DNA from: Marthasterias glacialis
Taxonomy: Eukaryota > Echinodermata > Asteroidea > Forcipulatida > Asteriidae
Assembly: GCA_911728455.2 (NCBI GenBank)
Contig: OU452239.1
Location: forward strand, 951,986-1,015,985
DNA length: 64,000 bases
Direction of reading: 5' to 3'
Shown here: positions 47,801-62,800 of the stretch, piece by piece
Layout of the letters: every line of letters starts with the position of its first letter
Position numbering within the stretch: position 1 is the first letter of the stretch
The notes under the pieces: model-generated
Told to the model about the DNA's origin: nothing
Database searches by the model: none
What the model saw: only the letters and a program-made list of their open reading frames with translations
Made by a program: the position numbers and the translations under genes

Positions 47801-50800
47801 TTTATTATCTGTTTCTTACAGATCTTCAGCGGCACTGACGTGAAAACGTCACTAAATCATGAAGCAGGATTATTTAGCTCTGCCAACCGTGACTTCCGTC
47901 TCCTGATGAGAGCATCTGAAAAGAATCCAAACGTCTTGCAGTGTTGCCAAAGAAGAGGTACATACTAGTTTATAAAAACCAGTCTGAATTAAGGCTGTGG
48001 TTGTGTGTGTTACTCTTGGTTTTATTAGTAATGTCATGACCTTTGTGTTATTATTATTGTTATTATTATTATATATTTCTGGTAATGAAACCAAGGATGC
48101 CTCATAAGTGAACTTAATCACTGTAGCTCTCAAGCCTGAGGAAACCTGTAGATAAGGGTGCTTTCCATGTGAACCAGAAACACCGGGGTAAACCTCTACT
48201 CTTCCACGGTAAGTGTTGTGGGTTTCTTTTACATGCACTACCCATCCTAGTACACGAGACCTACGGCTTTATGTCCCATCCGAAGGACAAAGCAATTATG
48301 GTAAAGTATCTTGCTCAAGGACACAAGTGCTGAGATCGGGATTCGAACCCACACTCTGCTGCCAACAACACCAGAACTTGAGTCCGGTGATCTTAACCGC
48401 TTGGCCATGACACTCCCGTTGAAATCGATGGTCCTGTAACTCTGAATCTTGTCTAAGTGAAGTTGGTGTACCATTATGTGAATTTTCCCACTCGGAGTAG
48501 ACCCAGTTTTGCCGATGACAAACCCGGGTTAGTACTCACTGGTTTGGGATAGAGCAGTTTCTCAACACGATCTCTCTTATCTGATCGTAGTTAATGAGGT
48601 GTGAATAGCCAGATTATGGAGCACTGCCTGTGAGTTTACTGACAAAAAAAATATCTCCTAATTTCATAAAGCTGCTTAAGCAGAAAATGGTGCTTAAAAA
48701 TGTTTCTGCTAAGCAAAAAAAGGCAGGATACCGGTTGCAGATAGTACGTGTGACGTTGTATTTTGGCAGGTAACCTTATCCTGGTAAGCATAATTTTGTT
48801 GCGCTTAGCTACTTTTTGTGCTAAAAACAGGCTCAGGGTCCAGTTTCATAGAGCTACTTAAGCAGAAAATATTGCTTAACAATTTCATGCTTAGCGAAAA
48901 TGAGCAGGATACCAGTCACAAATTGTACACGTAAAAGGGTATTTTGGCTAATAACCCTAGTCTGGTAAGCATATTTTAGTTGCGCTTAGCTACTTTTTGT
49001 GCTTAAGCAGCTCTATGAAATTGGGCCAAGGTCTGCTAATTGAACGGCACGGGGGGACGCAGTTGACCTGAAGCTACTAGAAAACACCCTTCTCATTTCT
49101 TTGAAAGATTAAATGCTTCATATGCAGTTCTTTTACAATATTCCATATTTTTACCCCCGTTCCAACCCTAAGGCATTCTGAACATTCTGGAGAAGATGAA
49201 CACCAACCTAGAGCTGTGCCGTCGTTCACTAATCCAGTACCTGGAGAGGCGAAGACAACGGTTCCCTCGCTTCTACTTCCTGTCCATGGAAGATGTGCTT
49301 CATATCGTCTGCAACGGTCAGTTACCATGGTTACTGGCTAATATAAATAACAAACAATCGAAATAGTGACTTGTGAACACAGAAATGTGATGCCTCACGC
49401 CATAATCTAGGCTTGTTGCGAGATGTTCTTGTTACTGAAACTATGTTGAGAAATACTTGCCTTATAGGCTCTAATTAGGTGTTATTTGAAAGCTCTTCTT
49501 ATCTATTTGATGCGAAAAGAAACCCATATTTGAGTTTCGGAAGGAAGTGCCTGGTTTTGGCATGGATCCTCACACTATTTGTAAGGACGAAGCTTGGGTT
49601 TTTCATCTGCAATTCCGATTGAACAGAATCGGAGACTTTAACTTCCCATGGCTTTTTTTTAAGAAGTAGCGTTCATTTGGAAATTATGTCGTAGATCATT
49701 GTATATTTGGATTAATATTCCAGGATATGATCTAAACCAAGTCAACCTGTACCTACCCAAACTCTTTGAGAATCTCGGACGCCTGGATTACGAAGAGAAC
49801 CAATCAGAGGCAGCAGAGTGTACCTTTAACATAACTGGACTCATCAGTAACATGGGAGAGAAGATTTCTCTAAAACAGGTAAGAGTACCTCTTTAACCAC
49901 AGAGTAGTGTCTCGAATGAGGGTTGGGAAGACGGGACCTCCCATGCCCCGCACCTCAAAGACACAATCAAGAGAAATCTGACATGACTAAGTTTCGAATG
50001 CAGAAATGAAATCAGCTGTTGCAACCTGCTTACCAACCACAATCCATGTTAATCCATGTACCCACCCTCTTCTGTTAACAGATTATCTCATGTGACGGCC
50101 CGATCGAGAACTGGTTATCTAATCTCCTACCCATGGTGAGATTATCCCTCCAGACCCAGCTCACCTCGGCTCTCGGGAATGAGTCCCTTGAACCCCCAGG
50201 GACTCCACGTAGAGGGGAGAGAGAGATCCACAGCGCAGGGGCTAGGAGAGTGACCGTTGGGAAAGACGAGAGAAAAGGTAACACCAGTTTCTAGCTTATA
50301 TTCTAGCTTATCCCAGTTTCAAGCTTACATTATAGCTAATCCCTGTTTCAAGCTTACATTATAGCTAATCCCAGTTTCAAGCTTACATTATAGCTAACCC
50401 CAATTTCAAGCTTACATTATAGCTAATCTCGGTTCAAGTTTACATTATAGCTAATCCCAGTTTCAAGCTTACATTATAGCTTATCCAAGTTTCAAGCTTA
50501 CATTATAGCTAATCCCAGTTCAAGTTTACATTATAGCTAATCCCAATTTCAAGCTTACATTATAGCTAATCCCAGTTTCAAGCTTACATTATAGCTAATC
50601 CCAGTTTCAAGCTTACATTATAGCTAACCCCGGTTCAAATCTTTCACGTTACGTAACCTTAGTTTCTAGAACCTCAGTTCTGGCTTGAATGTTATGTAAT
50701 GCCATTTTCTAACTCGCACTGTAGCAGACCCCAGTTTATAGATTGCATTTCATGTAAGCCTCTTTTATAACTTGTTATGTAGCCCCTTTTGGAAGCTTGC

Positions 50801-53800
50801 AATTAATAGCCAATTCCAGTTTTTAGTTTGCATTTAAGCTAGCCCATGTTTCTAGCTTGCAATTTATTATTCCAGTTTCTAGGGTATTTTAGTTTCTAGC
50901 TTGCATTTTTGCTGTTGTAGGTACAGCAAGGAGTCGAGCTGGCAGCCGCACAGGCAACCGTAATCATCGTCCCAGCACCCGCGACTCGCAGGATAGTCGG
51001 GGGCATGGGTATGACGGTCGCCACGGCCCGCAGTCATGGATGCTTGACCATGTGACTGAGGTGGTGTACCTGGCCACACAGATCCAGATCACCGAGCAGA
51101 CTGAGAAATGTCTCAAGATGCTGGAGGGAGGTGACAGGGATTCCATGAAGGTAATTGATTGTACTGAAGTGTTTTATAGAGCCCAGGCAATAAAACAGAA
51201 GAAATAGATCGGCATGTTCTTTTCGACATGACCATTAAAGGGGGGTGGTGGGGTTGGCGTAGTGGTATCTTTCCTCACCTTCGACCTCTAGGACCCCGGT
51301 TCGAATCCCGCCGGGGGCACTATGTAGATTGGGTTTTCAGTCCCTACCTGATTGCCTGGGTTTCCCCTGGAATAAATCTCTGGGGTTGTCCTCCAACATC
51401 TAAAACTGAAACTTCCTTCCTTGTCTTCTCTCCATGGGGTTCTTGGCTAGTATAGTGATTGAGTTCGATTTCTGAGAATCCTTGACCTCACAAACAAAGT
51501 TAAAAATAAATTAAACAAATACTGTACATAAATTATCAATTTCATTTAGCTGCTATGCAAAAAGTATCACTAAGCCATTTTTATACACAAATAAAATCAA
51601 GTATTGGAAAAATCAGAAGCAGGTAGTCTGCTGTTTAGTAACAAGATTTATATGAGCTTGAACATTTTGATAAGGATGGAAATCTTCATCAACCTCATTT
51701 TTATTTTTTATTTTTACTCTCATCTTTGCTGTTGTGTCTGAGCAGGAAACGGTTGATAAAGTCAAGGCAAGCATCCAGGCAGCTGTGGTGATGCTCAAAG
51801 GAGTTGAAGATGAAAACGAGAGACGGGCTCGACTAGAAAAGGAGAAAAGAAAAAAGGAAGGTAGGTCATGGTTCATCGGCTTTTCCAAATAAAATGTACT
51901 TGAAAAAAAACACGCAAATGAGAAATTTCAGAATTTTTTCAGGGATAAGATTTCATCTGAAATCCGGATTTTACAACATAATTGTAAAAAAAAACAAAAG
52001 TTAGTATAGGTGTGTGTGGCTCCGGTTTGTTTACTTTTCTAATGGGATTTTAACGTGTCAGACTTTTGTCGGACTTTCAGTGGCATTGTCAAGGCTGTGA
52101 TTGGTCAATATGTTAGTAGGCGGGGCTTGATAGATCAGTCTATGGTGATAAACCGACGAAGAGTTGCGATGATTCAATTTTTCCCCGTCTGTCCCAATCT
52201 TTAATTCCAGCCGCAGCTGTGAAAGAAGCTGACCAGACCAGTGTAATGGACACTGGTACAGTGGTCTCCCACACCGGCCGGCAGAGCTCCCAGTCCCACA
52301 AAAACTCCCAGTGGAGTCTGAACAACGAGATGCCCGGTGGCCCTCCAGCCGGTAACCAACCAACAATCGCAGAGGAAGGAAGCACGCTGTCCGGACAACA
52401 GGGTGATAATGGAGAAGTGATGGAAACAGGTAAGGACTAGGGGAAGTCTACAGTTCTGGACAGACTGGCAGACTGAGACACTAGGTGGCAGCAGACCTGC
52501 TGTGTAGTATCTCACTGTTTTACGTAGCTCCGAGCATCTACACAATTTCCAGAAAAATGTATTTACCTGTGGTGCATTCAACTCCAATGACCGTATGCGT
52601 ACGCTTCATAAATTATGCGTCATGCTAACAGTTCCGACCAGAACACACTGTATTGAAAAGCTTTGCACATGTTCACTTCAATATGTCAGACCATCATTTT
52701 GCAGTATCCACAAGGATTATTTTGTGTTCAGATGTTCGGGCAAAATCCCATTGACTCTTTTGCAAGATTGAGTAAATATTTAGTACTCATAAAACACGGG
52801 TACAAACTTAGGCACTCAACAGAATCTCATTTGTCTACCAAACAGTTACCAACAAGCCCATGGATACTATGAAGGTCGTACTACCTCCGGAGAGGCCAAA
52901 GGTCAAGGTCAAAGTTGAAGAGAAGATCGACAAGAGCGAGCTGCAGCTGATGTTGTTCCCAGGGCAGATCCAGAAGATCAGTAATCTGATCACCCTCCTG
53001 GCCCACCAGAGGGACCTCCTACAAAGGTACAAGCTTAGCTACCACCTCCAAACTCATTCAAGATCATTTCCTTTTCACCCACCTAACATTCTTACCCTTT
53101 CTCATGCCTTTCGCTCATCAATGGTGCAACCTCCGCCAATCTTTGGCCCAAGACGTCAGTGATCAATGTCATGTGAGTTGTTGCTCGATAGTCAGACAAG
53201 ACAAATCTGGCAGCATTCTTTTGGACCTGCTCAAGGTGATGTATGTCAGTAATAGTGTTGGGGTTCCAAACATCACATGCATACTCGATTTGTTATAATA
53301 CTCGATAAAATTAGTTCCAGCTCTAGGTCCTGGGTTGTTTTGTCTAACATTGTATCATTTAATTGATGTGGTTTTATTTCTAATCACAGACTGATTGACA
53401 AGCAAGATGAGATTAAAGGGTCCCTTCAGGATTCCTTTGAGTGGCGTTCACATCTTCGTTACATCTGGAACGAATCCAACATGGCGCTGTCAGTCAAAGT
53501 AAGTTTGCAAATCACTGTGTTTGATGTGGTAATGCCAATGTACTATTATAAACAATAAAGACTCAACTGTAGGCCCTTTTAAACCTGGTATCGATGCCCC
53601 CTACACTATTAATACCACAGGTCATTGGGCCTCCAGCATTCCTGAAACTAACCCAACTCCTTAGGAGTATGCAGCACCGGCAACCAAATGTTTGCACAGG
53701 TTGCTTATCATTCACACCAACAAGCTCTGCTTTTGTAGGTAACCGTGTACTCCTGGGCGAAGAGAAGCAATTGTTGCCAGTAGTCGAGACCGGGATTCGA

Positions 53801-56800
53801 ACCCACACTCTGATAGCTCAGCCACATTAGCTGTGGGGTTCGGCCTGTTCATGGAACTTGTGTTCTTGATCAAGGCACTTAACCGTAACGCTTTGATCTT
53901 TTTAAAATCTATGGAATGTCAAGCTGAAGGTCCTGTGTGTTGTGTAATGCATAGAAAAGAACCCAGTTCACTTATCAGTAAGAGATGGGGTTTGTCGTGA
54001 TGTTTTCTGGTATGGTTGGCTGCAGATTACACCACAGCACCTTGTAAACCCTTTAACAAGTTGTTATATAAATGGGTCCCACAACTCAATCATAGCTCTG
54101 TATACCTGTCTTAAAAAACATGATGAGGTCTTTGAGATGCCTGTTGGTGTGGTAAAGCACTAAGAATTTGCCTATGTACATGTATTAACATTGTTATTAT
54201 AGAACTGGAGTCCATGAACTAAACTGCCTCACCTAAGCACAGCCATTGAGCCCCATTCTAAATCCGTTTTCGTTGTTTTGTTTTCTTCTTTTATTCTCAG
54301 ATGTTGGACACAACGTTTGATTATGGCTTTGAGTACATGGGTTCAGGAACCAGACTCGTCTTGACCCCAATGACGGAGAGAGTGTTTCTTAGCATGGGCC
54401 AAGCCATCAAGGCACACATGGCTGCCTTGTGTGTTGGACCTTCGGTGAGTATACGCGCAGTGCAAGGCCCATTGAGGGCGCTAGAGGCACTTAGGAATAG
54501 AACGTGGAGAGTGGAGCGTGTGTAGTTATCTATGCCCATCAGCTCTGAGGCAGTTTTATGCTGCCATTTTTTTAGCTGTACGGCAAGTTTCAGCTTTCCC
54601 ATCGGTTGATCTGGTTAATTTTGCCATACAGGCATGTAACATTGCATGGATACTCAATGTCCACATAGAGGGCGTGCACAGCAGACAAAAGACACCAAGA
54701 AAAATGAGCTCAACAATTTCCGTGATTTATTTCTATGTTTTCAGATGATGTAATTTGATTTACGTCTTCATTTTGTTTTTTCTTAGTGGAATGGTCGTCT
54801 TGAGTTGGTACAGGAAATGGGTAGGATCTTAGGTCAACCCCTGTACCTCTTCAACTGCTCCCATGCTACTGACTCCCAGATGCTTGGGGACATCTTCAGG
54901 GGGCTTGCATCCACAGGTACATTACTTTCAAACTTATCTTGATATAAATTTTCAAAAAAATTTTAATGGCCTCCCTCATGTTTCGACCCTAGCAGAGACT
55001 TTCTCAAAAGTTAGATCAGTAAATGTTCCTCCAAACTGCAGGCCATCAAACACTCCCAAATATTCACCTACTATAAAATAAGGGGCAAAAAATGTTTTAA
55101 TGAGTAAAGTGATCTTAATGTAGTGCACATTTCCTAGTAAAAATAAATTAATGCGCTATTCCTGGTCATACTCAAGCCACTCCTCAAGATGTTTGAACTC
55201 CAGGGAGTATACAACCTCAAGCCGCTTATTCGTAGAGTGTTTGAGTGGTTAAGAAAGAAAAAAGAGCATCTCGGACCTCTCCATGCCCCCACTCGTACAC
55301 CTGGGTGAAGAGAAGCAAGTTATGGTTTTAGGGTCCTGCTCAGAGAAGCAAGCATCATGGCCAATAAGGCAGGGATTCAAACCCACATTCTCACCACTCT
55401 GCCACCATAGCTCAACTACTCAGCCATGGCTCTCAACATTAGAATTTGTGACTCAGTTGTGACTAAAATAATGGTAGCGATAAAAACTGTTTTGTGCAAA
55501 TGAGTCGGATTTGGATCTACATTGTCAAAATTAATTTTACAGTCACACCATAGTGCTTCTTTGAACTTCTTTGATAAGTAATTAAGCTAACATTTTTAAA
55601 GTTTGTAAATTTTGCAGTGATGTAATATTTCTTTTAATTTGATGAAAACAGGTGCATGGGTGTGCTTCAATAACCTAAGCCACATCCCAGCCCCGGTCCT
55701 CAGCATCTACTCCCAGCTCCTGCAGAGTTTCCTGGATGCCCTCCGCATGGGAAAATCTGCCACCGTGTTCCCCTTCCAAACTGAAGAGGTTGCTGTCAAC
55801 GCCAACGGGGCCTGCTTCGCTACGCTGGACAGCTCCATTTCTGTACCGGGGGTGTCATTGGCATCAGTGGATGGGCGGGTTTTACTGAACTCGGCGTCAG
55901 CTCTCTTGCCCAGCGAGCTTAGTAAGCTGATGAGGACGGTGTCTGTAGCTCAGGTTGACTTCAGGTTGTCTCTGGAGGCATTGCTGTGGAGTCAAGGTAG
56001 GTTTTATGAAGACCTCTGGGCTAAATTGTACAAATTGCTGGACGAAGCATGGTACAACTTTGCACAGACCTGTCTGTAGTGTAGATGCATTCACCACATG
56101 GTATCATATGGCAGGCTGCAAAGTGCATCTATCATTCAAAACCACAGTGGACGATATTGAATGGTCAGACGGTAGGAGGGTTGACTATGTACTGTGTAGA
56201 TGCATTCACAGCACGATACCATATTGCAGACTGGCATAGCTTATCTATCATTCAAATCCACAGTGGATGATATTGAATGGTTAGACAGTAGCAGGGTTAA
56301 TATATGCACCTGGGAGAATGTTCTATCTTGGCGATCATGCGCTTGTTGAAACGCGGTTTGAACATAGTTATTGTTACTATCATTCTGCGATTGTTTTTTC
56401 TTAATTATGCAGGATTCACAAAGGCCATTGAGCTGTCTCACAAGTTGATAGCACTCAGGGAGCTCTACACTAAGATGATTCCAAACACCTTCTTTGCCTC
56501 ACAGGATGCCAAACTGGGTAAGCTAAGCTCAAGCTGCAGAATATAGTCCGCGTAGGGCTTGCCCTTAACACTAGCCCGGCGTACATTGTCTAGTAAAAAG
56601 TGCTATGGGCTAGTAAACACCACTTCTCAACTTACCCTGTGGGCTACTCAAAACTGTGCAACTTACTTGTTTTCAATGCGCATACTTCATCCTTTTTTAG
56701 ATGTGAATAATCCATTTTACAGTTTCAGAAATGTGTTTATTTATTTTTGAGTGTGTGGGTGTAGCTTCATTTGACGGTAAAACTGGTTGTGATCGCTACC

Positions 56801-59800
56801 ATTAGCATCAGAAAGCTTAAGGGCAAGGCCTGCCGGGATTCACACCTATCACAAGCATGAAGCCAAAGAACAATACACTTTTCGTTATTGGTTTATTGAA
56901 AAATGCAAACATGCCAGCCATTGAGTCGAAATAAGTATTCATACATTAATTTAAAAAATCATTAAAATATGGAGTAGAAAGATGACCATTTTTTCTATCA
57001 CTTACAAATAGAAAGCATTTTTCAAATTTAAAAATCTTAAAAGTTTGCAGGCACTCTTTTTGCACGACGAAATTTGCTTAATCCATAACTCTAAGGGGGC
57101 GTCCCAAAGTCTGAATGGTATGAACGTTCTTTATGTCCATTTTGATTTTTCCCAGGGAGTGATTTGAACGAGGATTCCCGAGGCTGGAGCCTTCAGAGTA
57201 TTCGTAGCATCATCTTAGAAGGAGGAGCCATATTGGATCAGCTTCTTGTCCTCCAGCTGGCAGAAGAGCAAGAAACAGGTTGGAGGTTACTCTTACTTCT
57301 TTTGTGTACTACAAAAAAAGAATCTGATGGAGATCCAACAAAAGTTCCACATCGGAAGAATGTTTTCCGATGATCTGTCCTGGAATCATTTTGACAAGAC
57401 TCCTAATTTGTTGATTTGTTTTTACTTTCTTTTGAACCAGTAAAATAACTGACGTCACTGAGAAAATAAATCAAGTCATTGTTGAATCATCTTTTCTTCC
57501 TGTTTCAGCCCTTAATGCAGAATCGTTGGAAAACATTGCGGAAGTTGCAAGTGATATACCAGAAAAAGGTACTTGTAAAATTAGTTTTATTCATTTGATT
57601 TAGACTAAATAAAATGTTATTTGTATTTTGTTCAGGCTACCCCTTCTGTGGTAGTCCAAAGCAGAACAACACCACCCCCTCCCCCCTCCAAACACACTGA
57701 CGTAAGTGAGTTATGACCTCTAATCATGGACCCTCCTTTATTCAACTCTCTCTCCAGACAAACGTCAACCCTATTATTAGTCTTGTAAGGATAAATTCAA
57801 ACCGACGACATTCTAAGTTTGTCAACCTACCTTGATCTCCTTTGTTAAAATCTTTGATGTCAATGAATAGAAACAATCACACACACATCAAAGACTTGGT
57901 AACAAACATGAAGGTGATAAAGACTTTCGCACTTACTGTGTAGCGTGTCGTGGCCGGGTGGTTAGTGCGTCGGACTCAAGCTCTGGTGGCTTAGTCATCA
58001 AAGTGTGGGTTCGAGTCCCGGTCATGACACTTGTGTCCTTGAGCAAGGCACTTAAGCATAATTGCTTCGTAAAAGTTAGGGAGGTAGAGCTTTCTGCTCT
58101 ACCAGCCAGGCTTCTGATGGATGATACCCAAGCCTACATCCTTATGGACTGTAAAGAGGGTAACTCTGTTTTAGCCCCAGGAGTAGGTGGCAATGGCCTC
58201 TGGGAAAACAGTTGATTTGTAGCCCCCACCTCAAGTGGCTTACTGGCCTTGTTTGTCTGGCGACTTGCTTAAAAAAAAAATAAAAGAAAACCTCTTTCCT
58301 TTTTTTATTTCATTCGCTATTGTTACAGGTGCTAATGAACTACCAGAGAGTTTGACCAAGTGTGAGGGTGAAGCCATCGTGACTGCCTTGCGCAATAACT
58401 TCATGCCACGTCTTCATGGCAGCGATGCTGAGATGTTCGTTAGTATGATAGAAGACGTCTTCCCGGACGCCCACGTGCCGATGGGATTCGCTGGTCTTGA
58501 AGAGATGGTTAACAGAGAAGGTTAGGAAAAGTTCAGCAGAGTAGTAGGAGGCATCCGTCCGTCAGCTACTGACAATGGACTGCGCCCGGGGGGGTTGTCG
58601 ACTTCGTTGCAGCAGCGGCTGTGGCTGAGCAGTCCAATTCTTGCATGACAGTCTCTGCCGCAGTTAGCGCAGACAAACGTCGTGGGGGCTGACACAGGGT
58701 TGGGGGCTGCTTCTCGCAATTTCCTCCTCTGCCTCTTCTCTGGCAGCAAGGAGGTGCGCCTCTCTTCAGTGCGGTGGACCCCTGCAGCAAGTGTCTGCCT
58801 CCAGGCACTGCGATCCTGTGCAGCTTCCATACCAGCCTGCCTCATGTCGCGTCTACAGACATCTTGGAAGCGTAGGTACAGGCAACCAATTGGCCTAGAG
58901 CCAGAGGAAAGCTCACCATACAAGATCGCCTTTGGCAGCAGACAGAGTGCAGGATTATTATTAATAGACACAATATCAGTTAACCTGTTGGCGCCGGCTG
59001 ACATGTATCAACGAAAATATTTTTTGAGCCAGCAAATGGTCAACGTTTAAACACGCCATTGTGTAAAAACAGAATACCAGGACAAAGGTTGCCTGGACAT
59101 TCCATGCTGAGTGTGCACAGAGCATGCACACGCCATCTAACTTCAAACTATTGTACAGTTGGCATGACTAAAGAACGTTTTGTGAGTGTGAACTAAATTT
59201 TTCCATCAAATGTTACTTTTGCAGGTAAAATAAGCCTTAATACTCCAGTAGTCAGCACCCATCCTGCCTCTACAGTGACACAGATCCTGAGCCCCACAGG
59301 GGGGCAAGAAAAACAGCCCTTGGACGATATCCACGCTGCGATTGCCGTGGCGACGAGCGAGTTGGGTCTTTTACCGGGGACGGCGTTCCAGGCCAGAGTG
59401 GCTCAACTGGCCCAGCTGACTGACTCGCATCAAACGGTACTTTTAACTTTTCCAATTTTTTGTTGGTCTGGGGTCTTTTTGTCATTTATAAAGCAATTCA
59501 TTATGCTGCAGCCCTGAATACATTAGCACAAGCAGTGTCACATGACACTTGTGTCCCTGAGCAAGTAACTTAACCATAATTGCTTCTCATCACCCAGGAG
59601 TAAATGGGTACCTGCGAAGGTAGAGGTTTTTGATGTGCATGATAAGCAACGTACGTGCCCTTTTGGCAGCCTGTGCTGAGGAGTTGAAATTGTTTCAGGA
59701 ATGCTTTAGGGAGTGATGAACAGGGGTAGTAATACTGTAAAACTGTGTTCGCTTTGGACTGTTTTGGGGGTAAGCTAACCAAACTAATGGGTAACTTGAC

Positions 59801-62800
59801 CATTTTAAGTGCAGTGCGAACGGCCCTGGAAAATATTAATCCAATGGGAATGTGGCCTAAGGTACTTTGAAAGACTCCTGCTTGGCTTGAAAAAGTTTAT
59901 AAGTGTACATTAGTATGAATTGTTAATTATTATCATCAATAATTTATTGTTTTTTTGTTTGGTAGGTGATTATTGCTGGGCCAGCTGGCTGCGGGAAGAG
60001 TGAGTGCATCAAGACCCTGGTTGGGGCACAGAGAGAAATGGGAAATATCGTCACTGCACAAAGAATCTTCACTCAGGCTGTGGAGTCTCAAGAACTGCTA
60101 GGTTATGCTGATCCTAAGAGCAAGTAAGTATGGACTTTGCATTTAATTATTTGAATAACCTTCTCAATGCCAATCAGATAATGTGGCTATTAGAGTGACA
60201 TTTGACTATTCAGTAGACAGATATTTGTATATTTATTAGATTGATCATTTGAATATTCATTAGATTGGTGTTTTTAATATACATTAGGTAAGTAGCTTGA
60301 AACCTTTTTTTTTGTCTTTTGAAGGGAATGGAGGGACGGTCTGTTTACATCCCTTCTTCGCAAGCTTTGCCTGGTCCACAATACTGACTTTACCAACAGT
60401 AAGCCCATCATGAAGACGCTTCACCTAGATGGAGGTATTGATCCCGCCCAGATGGAGATCTTCAGCTCTGTCTTCCACAGTGACGGCGCCCTCGTCCTCG
60501 CAAACAATGAGCGCATCCACGTTCCGGACAACCTGAGGGTTTTCTGGGAGGTATGTATGGGCGCATTTCCCTGTGCTGCCGCTTCTTAGGTTGTATTGTA
60601 AACGTGGGTGTGATCCCTGGCTACACAGCAGTTTCAGGTTGTATGGCTTCTGACTGGCACCCCTGAACAAAGAAATTGAAAAAAAAATGGAGCCGCCATC
60701 AATTAAAGATTTGACCACTTAACTTCACTACAAACATGCTTACTTAAAACCATGTGGTGCCGCATTTATTGCCAATTGTACACGCAAATACAGTCACCCA
60801 CCCGTCCATGCATCACAAACACACCACAGTGGATCCAAAGTCCAAACTAACCAACAGTCAGCTCGCTGTGTTTGGTTGTTGATCATTATCCATATTCAAT
60901 ACTCCTGAAGTTCACAATGGATTCTTACAATCAATTTATACTTTATGAAATTAATTTCTTTTCTGAAAAGTGGAAATCTGAAAGGCCATGTGGTTTGTTT
61001 ACCAACAGACACAATTTCTATTTTTTTTTTTTTTTTTTTTTTTTTATTAGCATAAGAAACAGATATTAACTCTGTCTTGTTTTTTTATGCAGATGGAGTC
61101 ATTGGCTAGTCTGAGCCCCTCCGTCCTGTCTCAGACCGGACTCCTCTCCATGGATACCTCAGACGTCTCCTGGGAACTCATCCTGGCCAGCTGGCTCGAC
61201 CGCTGCTCCGAGACTGACCAAGAGGTCCTAAGGAAATTGACCGACCGCTACGTGGGTCCTACCCTGCAGTACCTGGATAGGTGCACCAAGCCGGCGATGA
61301 TGGTCGGCAAGAAAGAGGGGCTGGTCGGCAAGGCGAGGATGAAGAGGATGATTGATGTGTCTGACATGAGTATGGTGATGACCTTCTGCAGTCTACTGGA
61401 GGTAAGATTGGATTAGATTAGATGAGATTAGCAGAGATTAGTAAAAAGATTAGTTCGCATTCACTGCCAATATACAGTTGTGTGCTGAAAGTTGGCTTTG
61501 CATTCGCATGAGGTTTATGAAAGTGGCGAGTAGATTTTTTTCACTTTTTTTTTTTTAAAGCCCCAGCTTACTATTGGTAAGAAGAAAAACATAAATGTTC
61601 ACAGAATTACATATACCTTACATGGTATAAAGATAATGAAGGTAAAAAACTTTTAAAAAAGTGTTATCGTTTTTAAATCATAAATGAAATAAGATCCAAA
61701 ATTAGTTTTCGTCTCAATGAGACGAAAAGTCTGCCTAAAGGAATGCGTACAAAAATGTTGAATGCACTTTTACCGTTTTCTCGCAAATGAAACAACAAAA
61801 TGAGCTGACATTTTCACAATTTAATTTTATTTCAAATATCTTGATTTGTGCAAAGAATAGAAGCATTTACAGTCAGTTTACCAATGTTAAGCTGGCGCTT
61901 TTAGACCACTCAGCGTGCCTGATCAGTACAGTTAATGTTGCCTACGATAAGAAAAAATTAAACTTTATACTACAATTAATCATTGTTATTTTGCCAGGCA
62001 TTGATTACACAAGGTTCGGAGCTTGAGGAGTTACACTACGAGCGATACGTCAACTTTGCCTGCATCTGGGCCTTCGCCGGTACCCTTGAAGAGCGTTACC
62101 GGTCAACATTCAGTGCATGGTGGCTGTCTGAGTGGGGGCAGTACACCGACTATCCACAAGGAGCCGATGTAAGTAGACAATAGTAACATTCAGTACGTTT
62201 AGCCGGTGGTCGCAGGTTCAAATCCTGCTCCAGTCAATTTTTTCCGTCAAAAACTGAACATTTCTTCACCATCTCCTATTCTTCCTGTTATTGTTGGACG
62301 TGCAATGAAATATATAAAAAGGATTAAACGTGACTCAATGTGTTTCTTTTCAGGTCTTTGACTATTTTGTCGATGGTGAATCTCAGGAGTTTGTCCACTG
62401 GAACGAGGCAGTTCCACCTTACAGTATGCCACCACACGAGGGCATCCCACCAGACGCGTTCGTTCACACAATCAGCGTAGAGGTGAGCATTAGACAGATT
62501 TAAATTTAACCCCCTTGCATAGCGCTGTGTCAACAACATCGTATCTCCTAAAACAACATTTTTGTTGCAAGCGAGTTTCGAAGTGTCAAATTGTATCTCG
62601 CCTAAAATATCCCAGTTGTATAGACGAAACCAATAGATGCAACATTTTTGTGAGAGATACACCATTATTACAAAATCGAGACACGACATTGTTGCACTGA
62701 CGTAGACAACTTCGCAAATACTTTTCACACATAGCGTTAGTTGTGGAATGGGGTGCATGCCGGTCTGTTTGTAAATTTCGTACCTATCTAGACCAGCGTG

